In this document: in pieces, positions 46,281-55,163 of the stretch
Layout: each line of letters opens with the position of its first letter
Position numbering within the stretch: the stretch's first letter is position 1
NCBI GenBank assembly: GCA_041648175.1
Contig: JBAZPO010000013.1
Coordinates: 62,001-126,000, forward strand
Reading direction: 5' to 3'
Source of the DNA: Desulfobaccales bacterium
GTDB taxonomy: Bacteria > Desulfobacterota > Desulfobaccia > Desulfobaccales > 0-14-0-80-60-11
DNA: 64,000 nt
Made by a program: the position numbers and the translations under genes
The notes under the pieces: generated by a model
Databases searched by the model: none
Told to the model about the DNA's origin: nothing
The model's input: the letters and a program-made list of their open reading frames with translations, nothing else

Positions 46281-47403
46281 CAAAGACGCGGAAGACCTTA
46301 TAACGCTCGCCGCCAAGGGCCATGATAACCTTGATCCAGTGTTTGAGATTGGCCGGGACCAAGGAAAAGTCGGCCATCTCACAGGGAGTATATTTCACCA
46401 GATGAATATAGCCACGCAAAATCAGGGCAATATGCAGTCGTCGACGCTGGTAAGGTTGACTGATCCCCACTACGAGGGCCCTGATCTTGTGGACTGGCCG
46501 ATACTTAGCCCAGTAAAGGAGACGGAGTTTGCCCCAAAGAGTGAGACGTCCATTTAATTTGCGGATGAGTGGATTGAGGTCTGGCAAACTAATGCCAAAA
46601 CCTGCGACACGGTTATGGTCCAGAAGCACGTGGGCCATTTCTGGCCGCAAGCATGGCTTGACCAGTTCCAGCATTTCATCGAACTGTCGCCGGGTCAGTG
46701 GCACATGGCCCCAATTGGGTTCCCAGGCCTCGTTGAACAAGTGAAAGACTTCATCGGCCCGCCTGTCAACCTCTTTCGGATTATAGGTCACGACCTCTAT
46801 ATCTTGTCCACGCATAATGTTAGCATACTGGCGTTCCATCGCCTCCAGGTCAACATTCCGGTTGGTGATCTTGTAGGCATGCCAGTCCATGGCCGGGACA
46901 AACCCTACCGAGGTCAAGAGGCCCTCGTAATAAGGGGGATTATGGGTCTGAAAGAGGACCGGCATGGAGTCAAACCCCTCCACCAGCAACCCCATCTCAT
47001 CATAGATGCTAAAGTTCAACGGTCCGACCAGATGGGTTTTGCCTCGCTCGCGCAGCCAGTCAGCCGCCGCGTCGAAGAGGCGCCTAGCCACATCCTGGTC
47101 CTGGATGGACTCGAAGAACCCGAAAAAACCAGTTTCAAGTCCGTGATACTGGTCATGAAGCCGATTAACGTGGGCGGACAGACGACCCACGGGCTTACCG
47201 TTTTGAAAGGCTATAAAGTACTGGGCCTCGCCGATTTCAAAGAAAGGCCCGCGCTGAGGGTCCAGAAACGCGCGCTGCTGAGACAGAATAGGGGGCACCC
47301 AGAATGGGTCCCCCTGATAGATCCGCCAGGGCAGGCGGAGAAATTCCCATAAGGCCGCGTTATCTTCAACGGGAGAAACCGTAATCTCCCCGGTTAACCT
47401 CAT
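46267..47403 (-). CDS. GNAT-fold acyltransferase resembling bacterial ceramide synthase
   Basis: 378 residues from ATG 47403 (AGAGG 7 bases upstream). FLRLPWRIYQGDPFWVPPIL is the opening of a GNAT-related family. GRLSAHVNRLHDQYH and GFFGFFESIQDQDVARRLFD follow, then VGPLNFSIYDEMGLLVEGFD and YYEGLLTSVGF. This pattern matches my memory of proteins found beside serine palmitoyltransferase genes, including the bacterial ceramide synthase of Caulobacter. It would N-acylate a long-chain base using an acyl donor. The assignment is from family memory and the SPT-like gene in the same operon; another acyltransferase role is possible. Confidence 0.6.
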   Translation of the reverse strand: MRLTGEITVSPVEDNAALWEFLRLPWRIYQGDPFWVPPILSQQRAFLDPQRGPFFEIGEAQYFIAFQNGKPVGRLSAHVNRLHDQYHGLETGFFGFFESIQDQDVARRLFDAAADWLRERGKTHLVGPLNFSIYDEMGLLVEGFDSMPVLFQTHNPPYYEGLLTSVGFVPAMDWHAYKITNRNVDLEAMERQYANIMRGQDIEVVTYNPKEVDRRADEVFHLFNEAWEPNWGHVPLTRRQFDEMLELVKPCLRPEMAHVLLDHNRVAGFGISLPDLNPLIRKLNGRLTLWGKLRLLYWAKYRPVHKIRALVVGISQPYQRRRLHIALILRGYIHLVKYTPCEMADFSLVPANLKHWIKVIMALGGERYKVFRVFEKPI

Positions 47404-47413
47404 CAATAGGCCT

Positions 47414-48391
47414 CTATTTGGATTTGTGCAGGACGATGCGAGCTTTCAGACCTTCTTTCAGGGCCAGATCAGGGTTGGGAACCGTTAACTCAACCTCATA
47501 GTAGGCCGGCTGATCTATGCTAGGGGTACCGCTAGCAATGGGAGACCACGATATACGGCTCACCTTGGCCTGAAATTTTCGTCCCGGCAAGGAGTCCAGG
47601 GTCACCTCGGCCTGATCCCCGACCTTGATTTGGAGTGCCTCAATTTCAAAAGCCTGGCCTCGCACCAGCATAGGGTTCATAACCCCCACTTGAAAGGCGG
47701 CCGGCAGAGGGGGAAGTTCAGCATTAACTCGGACTTCAGGATTAACCCAGATGATATTGCCGCTTATGGGTGCCTTCAGGGCTACTTCCCGAGGAACCTG
47801 GCCGGACTTTACGGAACTGCCCAGCAAACGACTCAAGATCTCCCGGTCTTGCTGGGCCAGTTCGCGGTCTTTTTGCAGCTTCTCCTGGAGAGTTGTCTTT
47901 TGTTTCTCGGCAAATTGCACTTCCCGATTGGACTGGGCCAAGCTCTGGGCGGGGGCTAACTGTTTCTGGACCAACTGAGAAAGTTCCTGTTGTTTGGATT
48001 TTAACGGAACCAGCCCCCGATCCACTTCGGCCAGTTTGGTCTCCATTTCGGGAATTTGCGGCGGCGAGAGACGCTGTTGAATCATCAGGCGCGATTCCGG
48101 AGCCAGTTGATAGGTCGCCAGGATTTGGCCTGCTTCAACCAGTTGTCCGGAGTGCACCCGCAGGGATGTAATGATCCCCTTAAAGGGCAGATCGACTTGC
48201 CGTCTCAGGGAACAGGACAATTTCCCGTTGAAGATTATGTCGGACTCCCCGGGGGTGGGAGCGGGGGGAGGCGGGGCAACCGCTTTTTCAGCGGCATAAC
48301 TCACCCCTAAGCTCCCAAAAAATAGGATGACGGCTAAAGCCCAGCCCCCCACTCCCCACCACTTACTTCTGCCAAGAGTTTGCATCAACAT
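47414..48391 (-). CDS. HlyD/MacA-like membrane-fusion protein
   Basis: 325 residues. A signal or anchor segment at about 14-34 is followed by a lipoyl-like half motif (RRQVDLPFKGIITSLRVHSG). A coiled-coil hairpin of about 90 residues rich in Gln, Lys and Glu comes next. The second lipoyl half is VALKAPISGNIIWVNPEV, and the beta-barrel stretch VGDQAEVTLDSLPGRKFQAK follows. It would bridge the inner-membrane permease and the TolC-like channel in the periplasm. It overlaps the channel gene by 29 bases. Confidence 0.85.
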   Translation of the reverse strand: MLMQTLGRSKWWGVGGWALAVILFFGSLGVSYAAEKAVAPPPPAPTPGESDIIFNGKLSCSLRRQVDLPFKGIITSLRVHSGQLVEAGQILATYQLAPESRLMIQQRLSPPQIPEMETKLAEVDRGLVPLKSKQQELSQLVQKQLAPAQSLAQSNREVQFAEKQKTTLQEKLQKDRELAQQDREILSRLLGSSVKSGQVPREVALKAPISGNIIWVNPEVRVNAELPPLPAAFQVGVMNPMLVRGQAFEIEALQIKVGDQAEVTLDSLPGRKFQAKVSRISWSPIASGTPSIDQPAYYEVELTVPNPDLALKEGLKARIVLHKSK

Positions 48392-49844
48392 AGGTATTGC
48401 CTAAGTCTCCCGAAAGTTCTCGGAGTTTCAAAACCGCCAAGTCATACCCCATGTTTGCGCCCAATGTTTCCTTTTGGGCTGCTATAACCTGCTTACGACT
48501 TTCTAAGGAAACCGGCAGGGTGACCTCTCCTGATTGATAACGGACTTCATTCTGGTTAGCCTTGAGCCGGGCCAATTCTTCCCTGGATTGGGCTATCTTA
48601 AGGGCCACGCTGCTCGCTTGAATAACATCCGTTTCAGTTAACCATTTGCTCTCAAGAGAATTCTCCTTCTCTTCTTTGATGGCATCAACCTGTTTCAAGA
48701 CGGCTTTTTGGCGGGAGATGTTGCGGATCCGTTTGAATCCATCCCACACCGGGATCTCGAGTCCGAAGGCTACGTAAAGGCCATTCCCGGTGGTTGCATT
48801 TAAGGGATCGGGAGTCTGGGTGCTGAACAGAAGGTTGGGGATCACCTGGGCCTTGGCCAACAGGATCTTATAGCCCTGAAGTTTCTTTTGGATATCTACA
48901 ACCTTAATGTCATAAGAGCTTTTCTTGGCTTGCTCCAAATTAGCGGTGGCCGGATTGAAGTTGCCCAGCACCTGATGCCGAATGTCTCGCAAATCGGGAC
49001 TGAACTCCGCAGCAGGGGGCAACCCCAAAAAAAGCTTCAAGCCAGCCAAAGTTCGTTTCTCGGATAGGTCGATTTGTTCAAGCTCGTTCTGAGACAATAG
49101 CAATTCTTGCTGGGCTACCTTGGCTTCCAGGGAAGTGCCCGTTCCGATGCTCAAGCGGTTTTCTGCAAAGGTGAGAATCTCTCGGTTCAGACTAATTAAC
49201 GCTTTCTGATAGACTTTTTGCCTCTTGAAATTGTCCAGATTGAGATAATACCGGCCCAGGTTCTCTATACCCTTAGAAATACCTTGGAGATGACCCAAAA
49301 TTGCCATTTGTGTGGCCAACTTTTGAGCCTGGAGGCTGTAGTAAGTGCCAAACGGATTATATGGATCCATCGAGAAACTGAGGCTATAAGGCCTGGAACC
49401 TGTATTTTCAGGGCGATTGACATAATACAATGTGCGGAACGTCAGAGGAGGAACCATTCCATAGCGGCTGTCGGTTTCGTCCATCCGCCTGATGTCAATT
49501 TCCACGGAACTCTTGGTAAAAGCAGGAGATTGGTTTATGGCGATCCTGACGCTATCATCAAAAGTCAATGATTTTAACGAGGTCAGAACCTGGCTATCTG
49601 GTTTCAGTTCGGCACCCAGGACCGGCCCGCACCACGTTATCACGCCGGTAGCCGCGACCAATAGCACGGTTATTACAATACAGACTTTGGCGATGATTAC
49701 GGCGATCCAGGGGCTGAACTCAGGGAGGATGTGGCGGTGACCCCGTACCGTTGCAACAGGGTTAGCCATAGCGTTCAGAGAACGAGCACCATTGCCGGCT
49801 ATGGTGACGACAAGCCATCGAGGTTTCCAGAAAAGCTGTCTCAT
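48363..49844 (-). CDS. TolC-like outer-membrane efflux protein
   Basis: 493 residues. The N-terminus is longer than usual: about 47 residues precede a hydrophobic signal-like segment (near 47-72). The mature part is rich in long amphipathic helices, with two repeats characteristic of OEP proteins (TFDDSVRIAINQSPAF and, later, NLEQAKKSSYDIKVVDIQKK). It forms the outer-membrane duct of a tripartite exporter. ATG overlaps the ATPase stop (ATGA). A start inside the extension cannot be excluded. Confidence 0.8.
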   Translation of the reverse strand: MRQLFWKPRWLVVTIAGNGARSLNAMANPVATVRGHRHILPEFSPWIAVIIAKVCIVITVLLVAATGVITWCGPVLGAELKPDSQVLTSLKSLTFDDSVRIAINQSPAFTKSSVEIDIRRMDETDSRYGMVPPLTFRTLYYVNRPENTGSRPYSLSFSMDPYNPFGTYYSLQAQKLATQMAILGHLQGISKGIENLGRYYLNLDNFKRQKVYQKALISLNREILTFAENRLSIGTGTSLEAKVAQQELLLSQNELEQIDLSEKRTLAGLKLFLGLPPAAEFSPDLRDIRHQVLGNFNPATANLEQAKKSSYDIKVVDIQKKLQGYKILLAKAQVIPNLLFSTQTPDPLNATTGNGLYVAFGLEIPVWDGFKRIRNISRQKAVLKQVDAIKEEKENSLESKWLTETDVIQASSVALKIAQSREELARLKANQNEVRYQSGEVTLPVSLESRKQVIAAQKETLGANMGYDLAVLKLRELSGDLGNTYVDANSWQK

Positions 49845-50548
49845 TGTTCATAAAGTGCGCCGTCTCGTATTGAGCAAATCCGGGTGCATCTGGCTGCCAT
49901 CTCGGGATCATGGGTGACCACTATCATGGCGGTCTTGCCGTCACTGACAATTTCCCCAAAATGATCCATAACCTGGTGACCATGGGTGCGATCCAGCTGA
50001 CCGGTGGGTTCGTCAGCGAGGATGACCTGGGGTTGGTTGACCAGGGCTCGGGCCACTGCCACCCTTTGGCGTTCACCTCCGGAAAGGCGATTGGAGGAGT
50101 GATGCATCCGGTGTCCCAGATTTACCCGTTCCAGGGCGGCGATAATTCGTTCGGGACGATCTTTCCGCTCAACTCCGGCATAGATCAGGGGGAATTCCAG
50201 ATTCTCAAAGACAGTGGAGTTTTCCAAGAGATCGCAGCTCTGAAAGACAAACCCGACGCGGTTGCGGCGAAATTCTGCCTGGGCGGTGCGATCCAGGCCG
50301 AACACATCTTGCCCCCCCAAAAAATATGAGCCGCTGCTGGGAAAGAGAAAAATGCCGAGAATAAAAAGCAGGGTGGATTTCCCGGACCCCGAAGGACCCA
50401 TGACCGCCACGATTTCTCCGGGGTAAACCGTTAGATTGATGTCGCGGAGCACATAGATCAGATCGATCCCGTTGTCATAGGTTTTACACAGGTCGGCCAC
50501 TCGAATCAAGGCGCCGTTACCCTGTGAGGCAGGGGCTAACTTATTCAT
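49841..50548 (-). CDS. ABC transporter ATPase, MacB/LolD type
   Basis: 235 residues, the normal size of a LolD-like ATPase. Walker A GPSGSGKST is at 51-59, the Q-loop VFQSCDLL near 101, the signature LSGGERQRVAVARAL at 155-169, Walker B VILADE at 175-180 with the D-loop GQLD, and the switch His213. It powers the FtsX-type permease encoded just upstream (8-bp overlap). In MacB the two domains are fused; here they are separate. Confidence 0.92.
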   Translation of the reverse strand: MNKLAPASQGNGALIRVADLCKTYDNGIDLIYVLRDINLTVYPGEIVAVMGPSGSGKSTLLFILGIFLFPSSGSYFLGGQDVFGLDRTAQAEFRRNRVGFVFQSCDLLENSTVFENLEFPLIYAGVERKDRPERIIAALERVNLGHRMHHSSNRLSGGERQRVAVARALVNQPQVILADEPTGQLDRTHGHQVMDHFGEIVSDGKTAMIVVTHDPEMAARCTRICSIRDGALYEQ

Positions 50549-51716
50549 AGCGAATGGCAGTTACCACTTCCATGCGGCTGGCTCGGAGGGAAGGATAGAG
50601 ACCGGCTCCCACGCCAATCAAAACTGCGAACAGAAAAGCCAGGGTCACTCCGAATAAGAAAAGATCTTCCGGTGGGCGACTTCCGATAATATAACTCAAG
50701 ACTTCCATCAAGATGCGCCCTAACCCGGCCCCCAAAAGGGCCGCCGCACCGCTCAAACAAAGGGCCTCGGAGAGGAATTGCGCCATAATGTCCCGATCTT
50801 CAGCCCCCATGGCCTTTTTTAACCCGATTTCCCGGGTACGGGAAGTCACCGCGGCCATCATGACGTTCCAGATGCCGACGCCTCCCAGAAGGAAAGTAGC
50901 GCCAGTCGCCAGGTAAATCAAAAACTCGATCCACCATGCCAGCTGCTGCACCCGTTTCAATGCTTCCCACGCCACTTCGACGTGAAGTTCTTCGGGTGAT
51001 TGACAAGATTTCACGATGCCGGGAATCGCTGCCGCTACCGTGGCCACATCATCCCAGGTGTTGCAACGAACATAGGCGCGATCGGCCAGCAGCCTACCAG
51101 CCAACCGATCTTCGGCGGTGGTTATGGGGAGGATCACAGAGTTAGCCAAAGTGCTGTCGGTGACTCCTCCCAATACTCCTTCTATCAGGAAAATCTCCTG
51201 GTTAATCTCCAGCGTTTTCCCTCTGACATGGGTGTCACCGAAAATCCTCTTGGCCAGTTCCTCTCCTAAAACACACTCCCGTTTGCGCTCAGTCACGGCA
51301 TCGAGGCCGAACAGTCTTCCTGTGAGTGGCCAGAAATTGCGAACCTGCCAAAAAGCCCCATCCACCGCAACGGCGCTGAAGCCAAATTTCTCGCCATGCC
51401 AGTTGGTTCGGGCAAACTTGGCGGAAGTCAACGTCAATTCTTTGACCCCATCCAGGCCTTTGAGGGCGGACATGGTCTGATCGCGAAACCATTGGGGCCG
51501 GTAAGACCGGGCATTATCGAAAGAAATTCTAATGATGTTGACCCCGCCAATCAGGTCTAGATTTTCATTAAAATTTCTCTTGACCTCCCGGGTCATGGTG
51601 ACAATATTCAGAAACCCGGCAACGCCCAAGGCTATAGCCAGCACCACCCCCATATAGCGGCGGCGATGACGAACCACTTGGCGCACACTAACCCGCATGA
51701 GGTCATTAAGCCTCAA
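50541..51716 (-). CDS. FtsX/MacB-like ABC permease
   Basis: 391 residues. One membrane segment at about 22-42 is followed by a periplasmic MacB_PCD domain (about 50-240). Three C-terminal segments complete the MacB layout, with the characteristic cytoplasmic-loop motif TSRTREIGLKKAMGAEDRDI. Such permeases export lipoproteins, peptides or lipids rather than import nutrients. The SPT-like gene ends 27 bases upstream, so all are in one operon. Confidence 0.9.
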   Translation of the reverse strand: MRLNDLMRVSVRQVVRHRRRYMGVVLAIALGVAGFLNIVTMTREVKRNFNENLDLIGGVNIIRISFDNARSYRPQWFRDQTMSALKGLDGVKELTLTSAKFARTNWHGEKFGFSAVAVDGAFWQVRNFWPLTGRLFGLDAVTERKRECVLGEELAKRIFGDTHVRGKTLEINQEIFLIEGVLGGVTDSTLANSVILPITTAEDRLAGRLLADRAYVRCNTWDDVATVAAAIPGIVKSCQSPEELHVEVAWEALKRVQQLAWWIEFLIYLATGATFLLGGVGIWNVMMAAVTSRTREIGLKKAMGAEDRDIMAQFLSEALCLSGAAALLGAGLGRILMEVLSYIIGSRPPEDLFLFGVTLAFLFAVLIGVGAGLYPSLRASRMEVVTAIRYE

Positions 51717-51743
51717 GAGACGCGACCTCCGACATTACAGTAA

Positions 51744-53042
51744 TTACTCCCCCAGCATGCTGACTGCTGTGCCATTGGTACTGGGATAGGTAGTGGAAAA
51801 ACCGCTCTCCTCCAGGAAAGAATCGCCATGTGTCAAGTCACAAGCCCGGATACGGTGTTTCTTAGCTAATTTTTCCAAGACATCCAGGACATAGCTAATC
51901 TGGCTTTCCTTGTGAGTGCTCATATAAGCGGTACGGATCACAGCTTGCCCACGGGGGACTGCGGGATAGATGGCAGGCAGAGCAAAAACGCCATGGTCAA
52001 ACATATCGCGGGCGAATAGCGCCGCTTTTTCCTCTGCCCCGATGTAAATAGGAATAATGGGGGATTTAGAGTTCTTAGTGATCAGGCCGATCTCCCGGTA
52101 TCCAGCGTGAACATTCCGAGTAATGTCCCAGAGGCGCGTGACCCGGTCCGGGTCCTCCTCCAGGATATCCAGACAGGCTATTACCGTCGCGGTATTGCTG
52201 GCCGGAAGCGCCGCAGAAAAAATGAGCGGCTTGGAATGGTGGCGCAGATACTCCAGCACGGCATCGTCATCCGCGGCAATGAAACCGCCGATGGACGCCA
52301 GGGCCTTGCTGAAAGTGCCCATGATAAAGTCAACTCCGGAGGTGAGCCCAAAATGATCGGCCGTCCCCCGTCCTCCGCGGCCCATCACCCCTAATCCATG
52401 GGCATCATCCAGATACACGAGCAAGTCTGTATGGTTCTTTTTCAAAGCCACTAACTCGTCCAGAGGTGCCAGGTCCCCCGACATACTGAACACCCCTTCA
52501 GTGACCAGAAACAAGCACCCGTTAGCGCTTTTTTGGCGGGCCGCCGCCAACTTGCGGGCCGCCGCCGCCGCATCGTTGTGAGCAAAGGGGATCAGCCGGG
52601 CGCGTGAGGCCTGGCACCCCTCAAAGATGCTGGCGTGATTTTCACGGTCGCAAACGATGATATCTTGGGGTGTCAACAAACAGGCTATGGACCCAAGATT
52701 GGTAGTAAAGCCGGTGGCGTGGACCACAGCTTTTTTCTTGCCCACAAAGGCGGCTAAACGATTCTCAAGGGTCTCGTGCAAGGTCAAGTTGCCGCATAGG
52801 AATCGGGATCCCCCGGGGCCACTGCCCCACCGACTCGCAGCCTTGGCGCCTGCTTCCATTACTCTGGGATCATGAGTAAATCCCAGGTAATCATTGGACC
52901 CAATCATAATCAGACGCCGGCCTGACACCTCCACTTCCGTGCCCCAAGATCGGTCTATGGGCCGGAAATAAGGGTAAAACCCTTGTTCCTTGGCGTCTTG
53001 GACCATAAGAGCAAAAGGTTGGCAGCGGTTTCTAAGTGTCAT
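51744..53042 (-). CDS. Serine palmitoyltransferase-like alpha-oxoamine synthase
   Basis: 432 residues, PLP-dependent fold type I. GFYPYFRPID, GTEVEVSGRRLIMIGSNDYLG and GSGPGGSRFLCGNLTLHE match bacterial serine palmitoyltransferases of the Bacteroides/Sphingobacterium type closely. His136 (ENHASIF) stacks on PLP, Asp212 and His215 (LDDAHGLG) bind the cofactor, and Lys246 (GTFSKALAS) forms the Schiff base. It would condense an amino acid with an acyl thioester to a 3-keto base. About 30 extra C-terminal residues are unusual. KBL, BioF or CqsA-like activities are alternatives. It is the first gene of the operon. Confidence 0.75.
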   Translation of the reverse strand: MTLRNRCQPFALMVQDAKEQGFYPYFRPIDRSWGTEVEVSGRRLIMIGSNDYLGFTHDPRVMEAGAKAASRWGSGPGGSRFLCGNLTLHETLENRLAAFVGKKKAVVHATGFTTNLGSIACLLTPQDIIVCDRENHASIFEGCQASRARLIPFAHNDAAAAARKLAAARQKSANGCLFLVTEGVFSMSGDLAPLDELVALKKNHTDLLVYLDDAHGLGVMGRGGRGTADHFGLTSGVDFIMGTFSKALASIGGFIAADDDAVLEYLRHHSKPLIFSAALPASNTATVIACLDILEEDPDRVTRLWDITRNVHAGYREIGLITKNSKSPIIPIYIGAEEKAALFARDMFDHGVFALPAIYPAVPRGQAVIRTAYMSTHKESQISYVLDVLEKLAKKHRIRACDLTHGDSFLEESGFSTTYPSTNGTAVSMLGE

Positions 53043-53541
53043 AAAGGTATTCTACCCCCTCCCCCTCCGGTAGGTTTACACCTTTTTATTGCTATCTTGA
53101 GAAAATGTCAATGGGATTTGTGTTCTTGAGCAGATAAGCTCCCCCATTCCCCCCATTACGGTTCCTATCCTACCACATTTGATCTCGTTTTTTGATAAAA
53201 AAAATCCCCTTTTTCAATATATCGGCAAATGTGAGAATTAAAATAGCTTTTTTTTAATTATCCATTATTTTTAGAAAAATATCCAGGGAAATCAAAGGCC
53301 TGGACTACGTCAATGGATTTTTATTATCTTAACGCTTTTTTTGCCCCTACCTCTGGCTTGGTTAATCACAAGGATACGACGCCAGACCGAGTCAATGGAG
53401 GAACCCGCTCTGCTTCAGATATGCATATTTAGACAGAATCGCAGCCTTATTGTTAGCAGCGGGCCGAATTTCTGGCTCGATTCCTTGCATCACCTGCCCA
53501 TGCGATAAATTGCCCAGGGCAAATCCAGGGTTTGAGTTTGC
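53043..53541. other. AT-rich intergenic region upstream of the SPT-like operon
   Basis: About 500 bases, strongly AT-rich at 53180-53340, between two minus-strand genes. It must contain the promoter of the SPT-like operon, but no clear -35/-10 pair stood out. A purine-rich GGAGGGGGAGGGGG stretch (minus strand) lies shortly before the SPT-like start. No gene was seen. Confidence 0.45.
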
Positions 53542-54906
53542 CTAGGGGTTCTCCGGCTTGCCACTTAACAGCCTTTTTATCGCCTGCGCCTGCCCGGGGG
53601 TGATGGTGGGATGAGCCGTGGGGCAGAATTTGTTGAAGTCATCCGTCGTAAGGCCACCCCCTTCTCCGCCGTCACGGTTGAGCGCGGTGTAACATTTTTG
53701 GGCCGCTCGGCTTATTTCCAGATATTGGGCGGTCCACCGCGGCAGGCTCAAAATCTGTCCGCCTACCATCACTGCCAGGAGCATCCCCGCCAACGTATGC
53801 GCCCACCATTTTTTGGGAATCCGGGGGGCCAGCAGACGCCACGCCGTTCCCACCAGCAGCAGGGCGCCAATCAAGGTAAAGATACCGTAGCGGGCCACAT
53901 AAGCCTGGCTGACGTGCCGCTGATAGCGGGTCAGCGAAATCAGGCAGAACGGCAGAAGATTAAGCAGAAGGGCCCAGAGAGCCAGGTGCCTTTCCGGCAA
54001 CCCTCCCCAGCGCCAGATAGCCGCCAAACTTAACGTCAACAGGGTAGCGCCGGCGATGTAGGCCAGGATGGGAAAATGATAGTGACCCCAAAACAGATAA
54101 AAGAAAGGCGCGAGAAAGGCCCCGCAGAACATGTGCAATAAATAAGTAGGGCCAGGCAAGCCTGCAAATACCCCGCGGTTATGGCTGGTGGCGGCGGGCA
54201 CCCCGGCAAAGTTGAGATAGCCTGCCATGAAAACGATATATACGGCGCCGACTACCCCGGTAACCATCCAAAAGGCGCGCCAGGAGCGCTTTTCTCCCAT
54301 CAGGAGCACATACAGTGGCAGCGCCAGGAGGCCCATCAGGGGATAATTGTGGGATAAAATGGACAATGCGGCGCACAGGCCAATGCCCCAGAGCTTGCCT
54401 CCCGACGGGGTGCGCACATAGCTGTCGGTTAAGAGCAACGCCCCCAAAAACAACCCCAGGCTGAGGGCATAGCCGAAATAGAAGGCGTTCCAGGCAATGG
54501 AGTGATGCAAGGCTGCCATAACGTAAAGGAGGCTCAGGCTTAAAGCCAGGCCAGGCTCCCAATGACGCCGGAAAAAGCTATAGACCAAAAAAGCGTTCAC
54601 CCCGGTACCCAGGCAATTGATCAAAACCAAGCGCGAGTATTGTAATCCGGCAATTTTCACCAGACCATAATAAATCAAATGAAAAAAGGGGAACCACTGT
54701 TCGCCGTCAGGAGTGACCAGATATTGCCCGAAAGGGTATTGGACCATGGCAATGAGTGCGGTCCAATCATCCATCATATAAAAAAATATCGGTTTCCAAA
54801 ATATCAGGACCGGCAAGGCCATTAACAACAGCAAGACCATGAACGGGCGGTCCGGAAGAGAAGCCGGCCTTGATTTTCCGGGATTTGACTCGTTAGCCTG
54901 TTTCAT
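53542..54906 (-). CDS. GT-C type multi-spanning membrane protein
   Basis: 454 residues from ATG 54906 (GGGAG about 10 bases upstream); the frame extends to 54999, but the extra residues look unlikely. There are about 11 hydrophobic segments. FYMMDDWTALI in the first extracytoplasmic loop holds the paired Asp expected of GT-C transferases. AWNAFYFGYALSLGLFLG and LSILSHNYPLMGLLALP lie in later helices. The substrate is unknown. No operon partner is obvious downstream. Confidence 0.6.
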   Translation of the reverse strand: MKQANESNPGKSRPASLPDRPFMVLLLLMALPVLIFWKPIFFYMMDDWTALIAMVQYPFGQYLVTPDGEQWFPFFHLIYYGLVKIAGLQYSRLVLINCLGTGVNAFLVYSFFRRHWEPGLALSLSLLYVMAALHHSIAWNAFYFGYALSLGLFLGALLLTDSYVRTPSGGKLWGIGLCAALSILSHNYPLMGLLALPLYVLLMGEKRSWRAFWMVTGVVGAVYIVFMAGYLNFAGVPAATSHNRGVFAGLPGPTYLLHMFCGAFLAPFFYLFWGHYHFPILAYIAGATLLTLSLAAIWRWGGLPERHLALWALLLNLLPFCLISLTRYQRHVSQAYVARYGIFTLIGALLLVGTAWRLLAPRIPKKWWAHTLAGMLLAVMVGGQILSLPRWTAQYLEISRAAQKCYTALNRDGGEGGGLTTDDFNKFCPTAHPTITPGQAQAIKRLLSGKPENP

Positions 54907-55163
54907 GCCTCTAGGCTCCCGGCTCCTCACCCAAGCCATGGCCAGAGGTAGCAGGAGCGCCGGGGGGAAAAGATAAACCCGGTTTGCTTTCTGAGTCAAT
55001 TCCTAGTATGAATTTCAAGAGACAGGCCAGCTTGGTCAGAAGGGACTTCCTTTCCCGAGGGGCCGTTAAGGGCCGGTGACGGGTGTGGCAACAGAAATTC
55101 GCAGGCTTTAACACCCGACTTTTAACCCTATATTTATATCTCATAATCAGGAGAATGGAAAGT

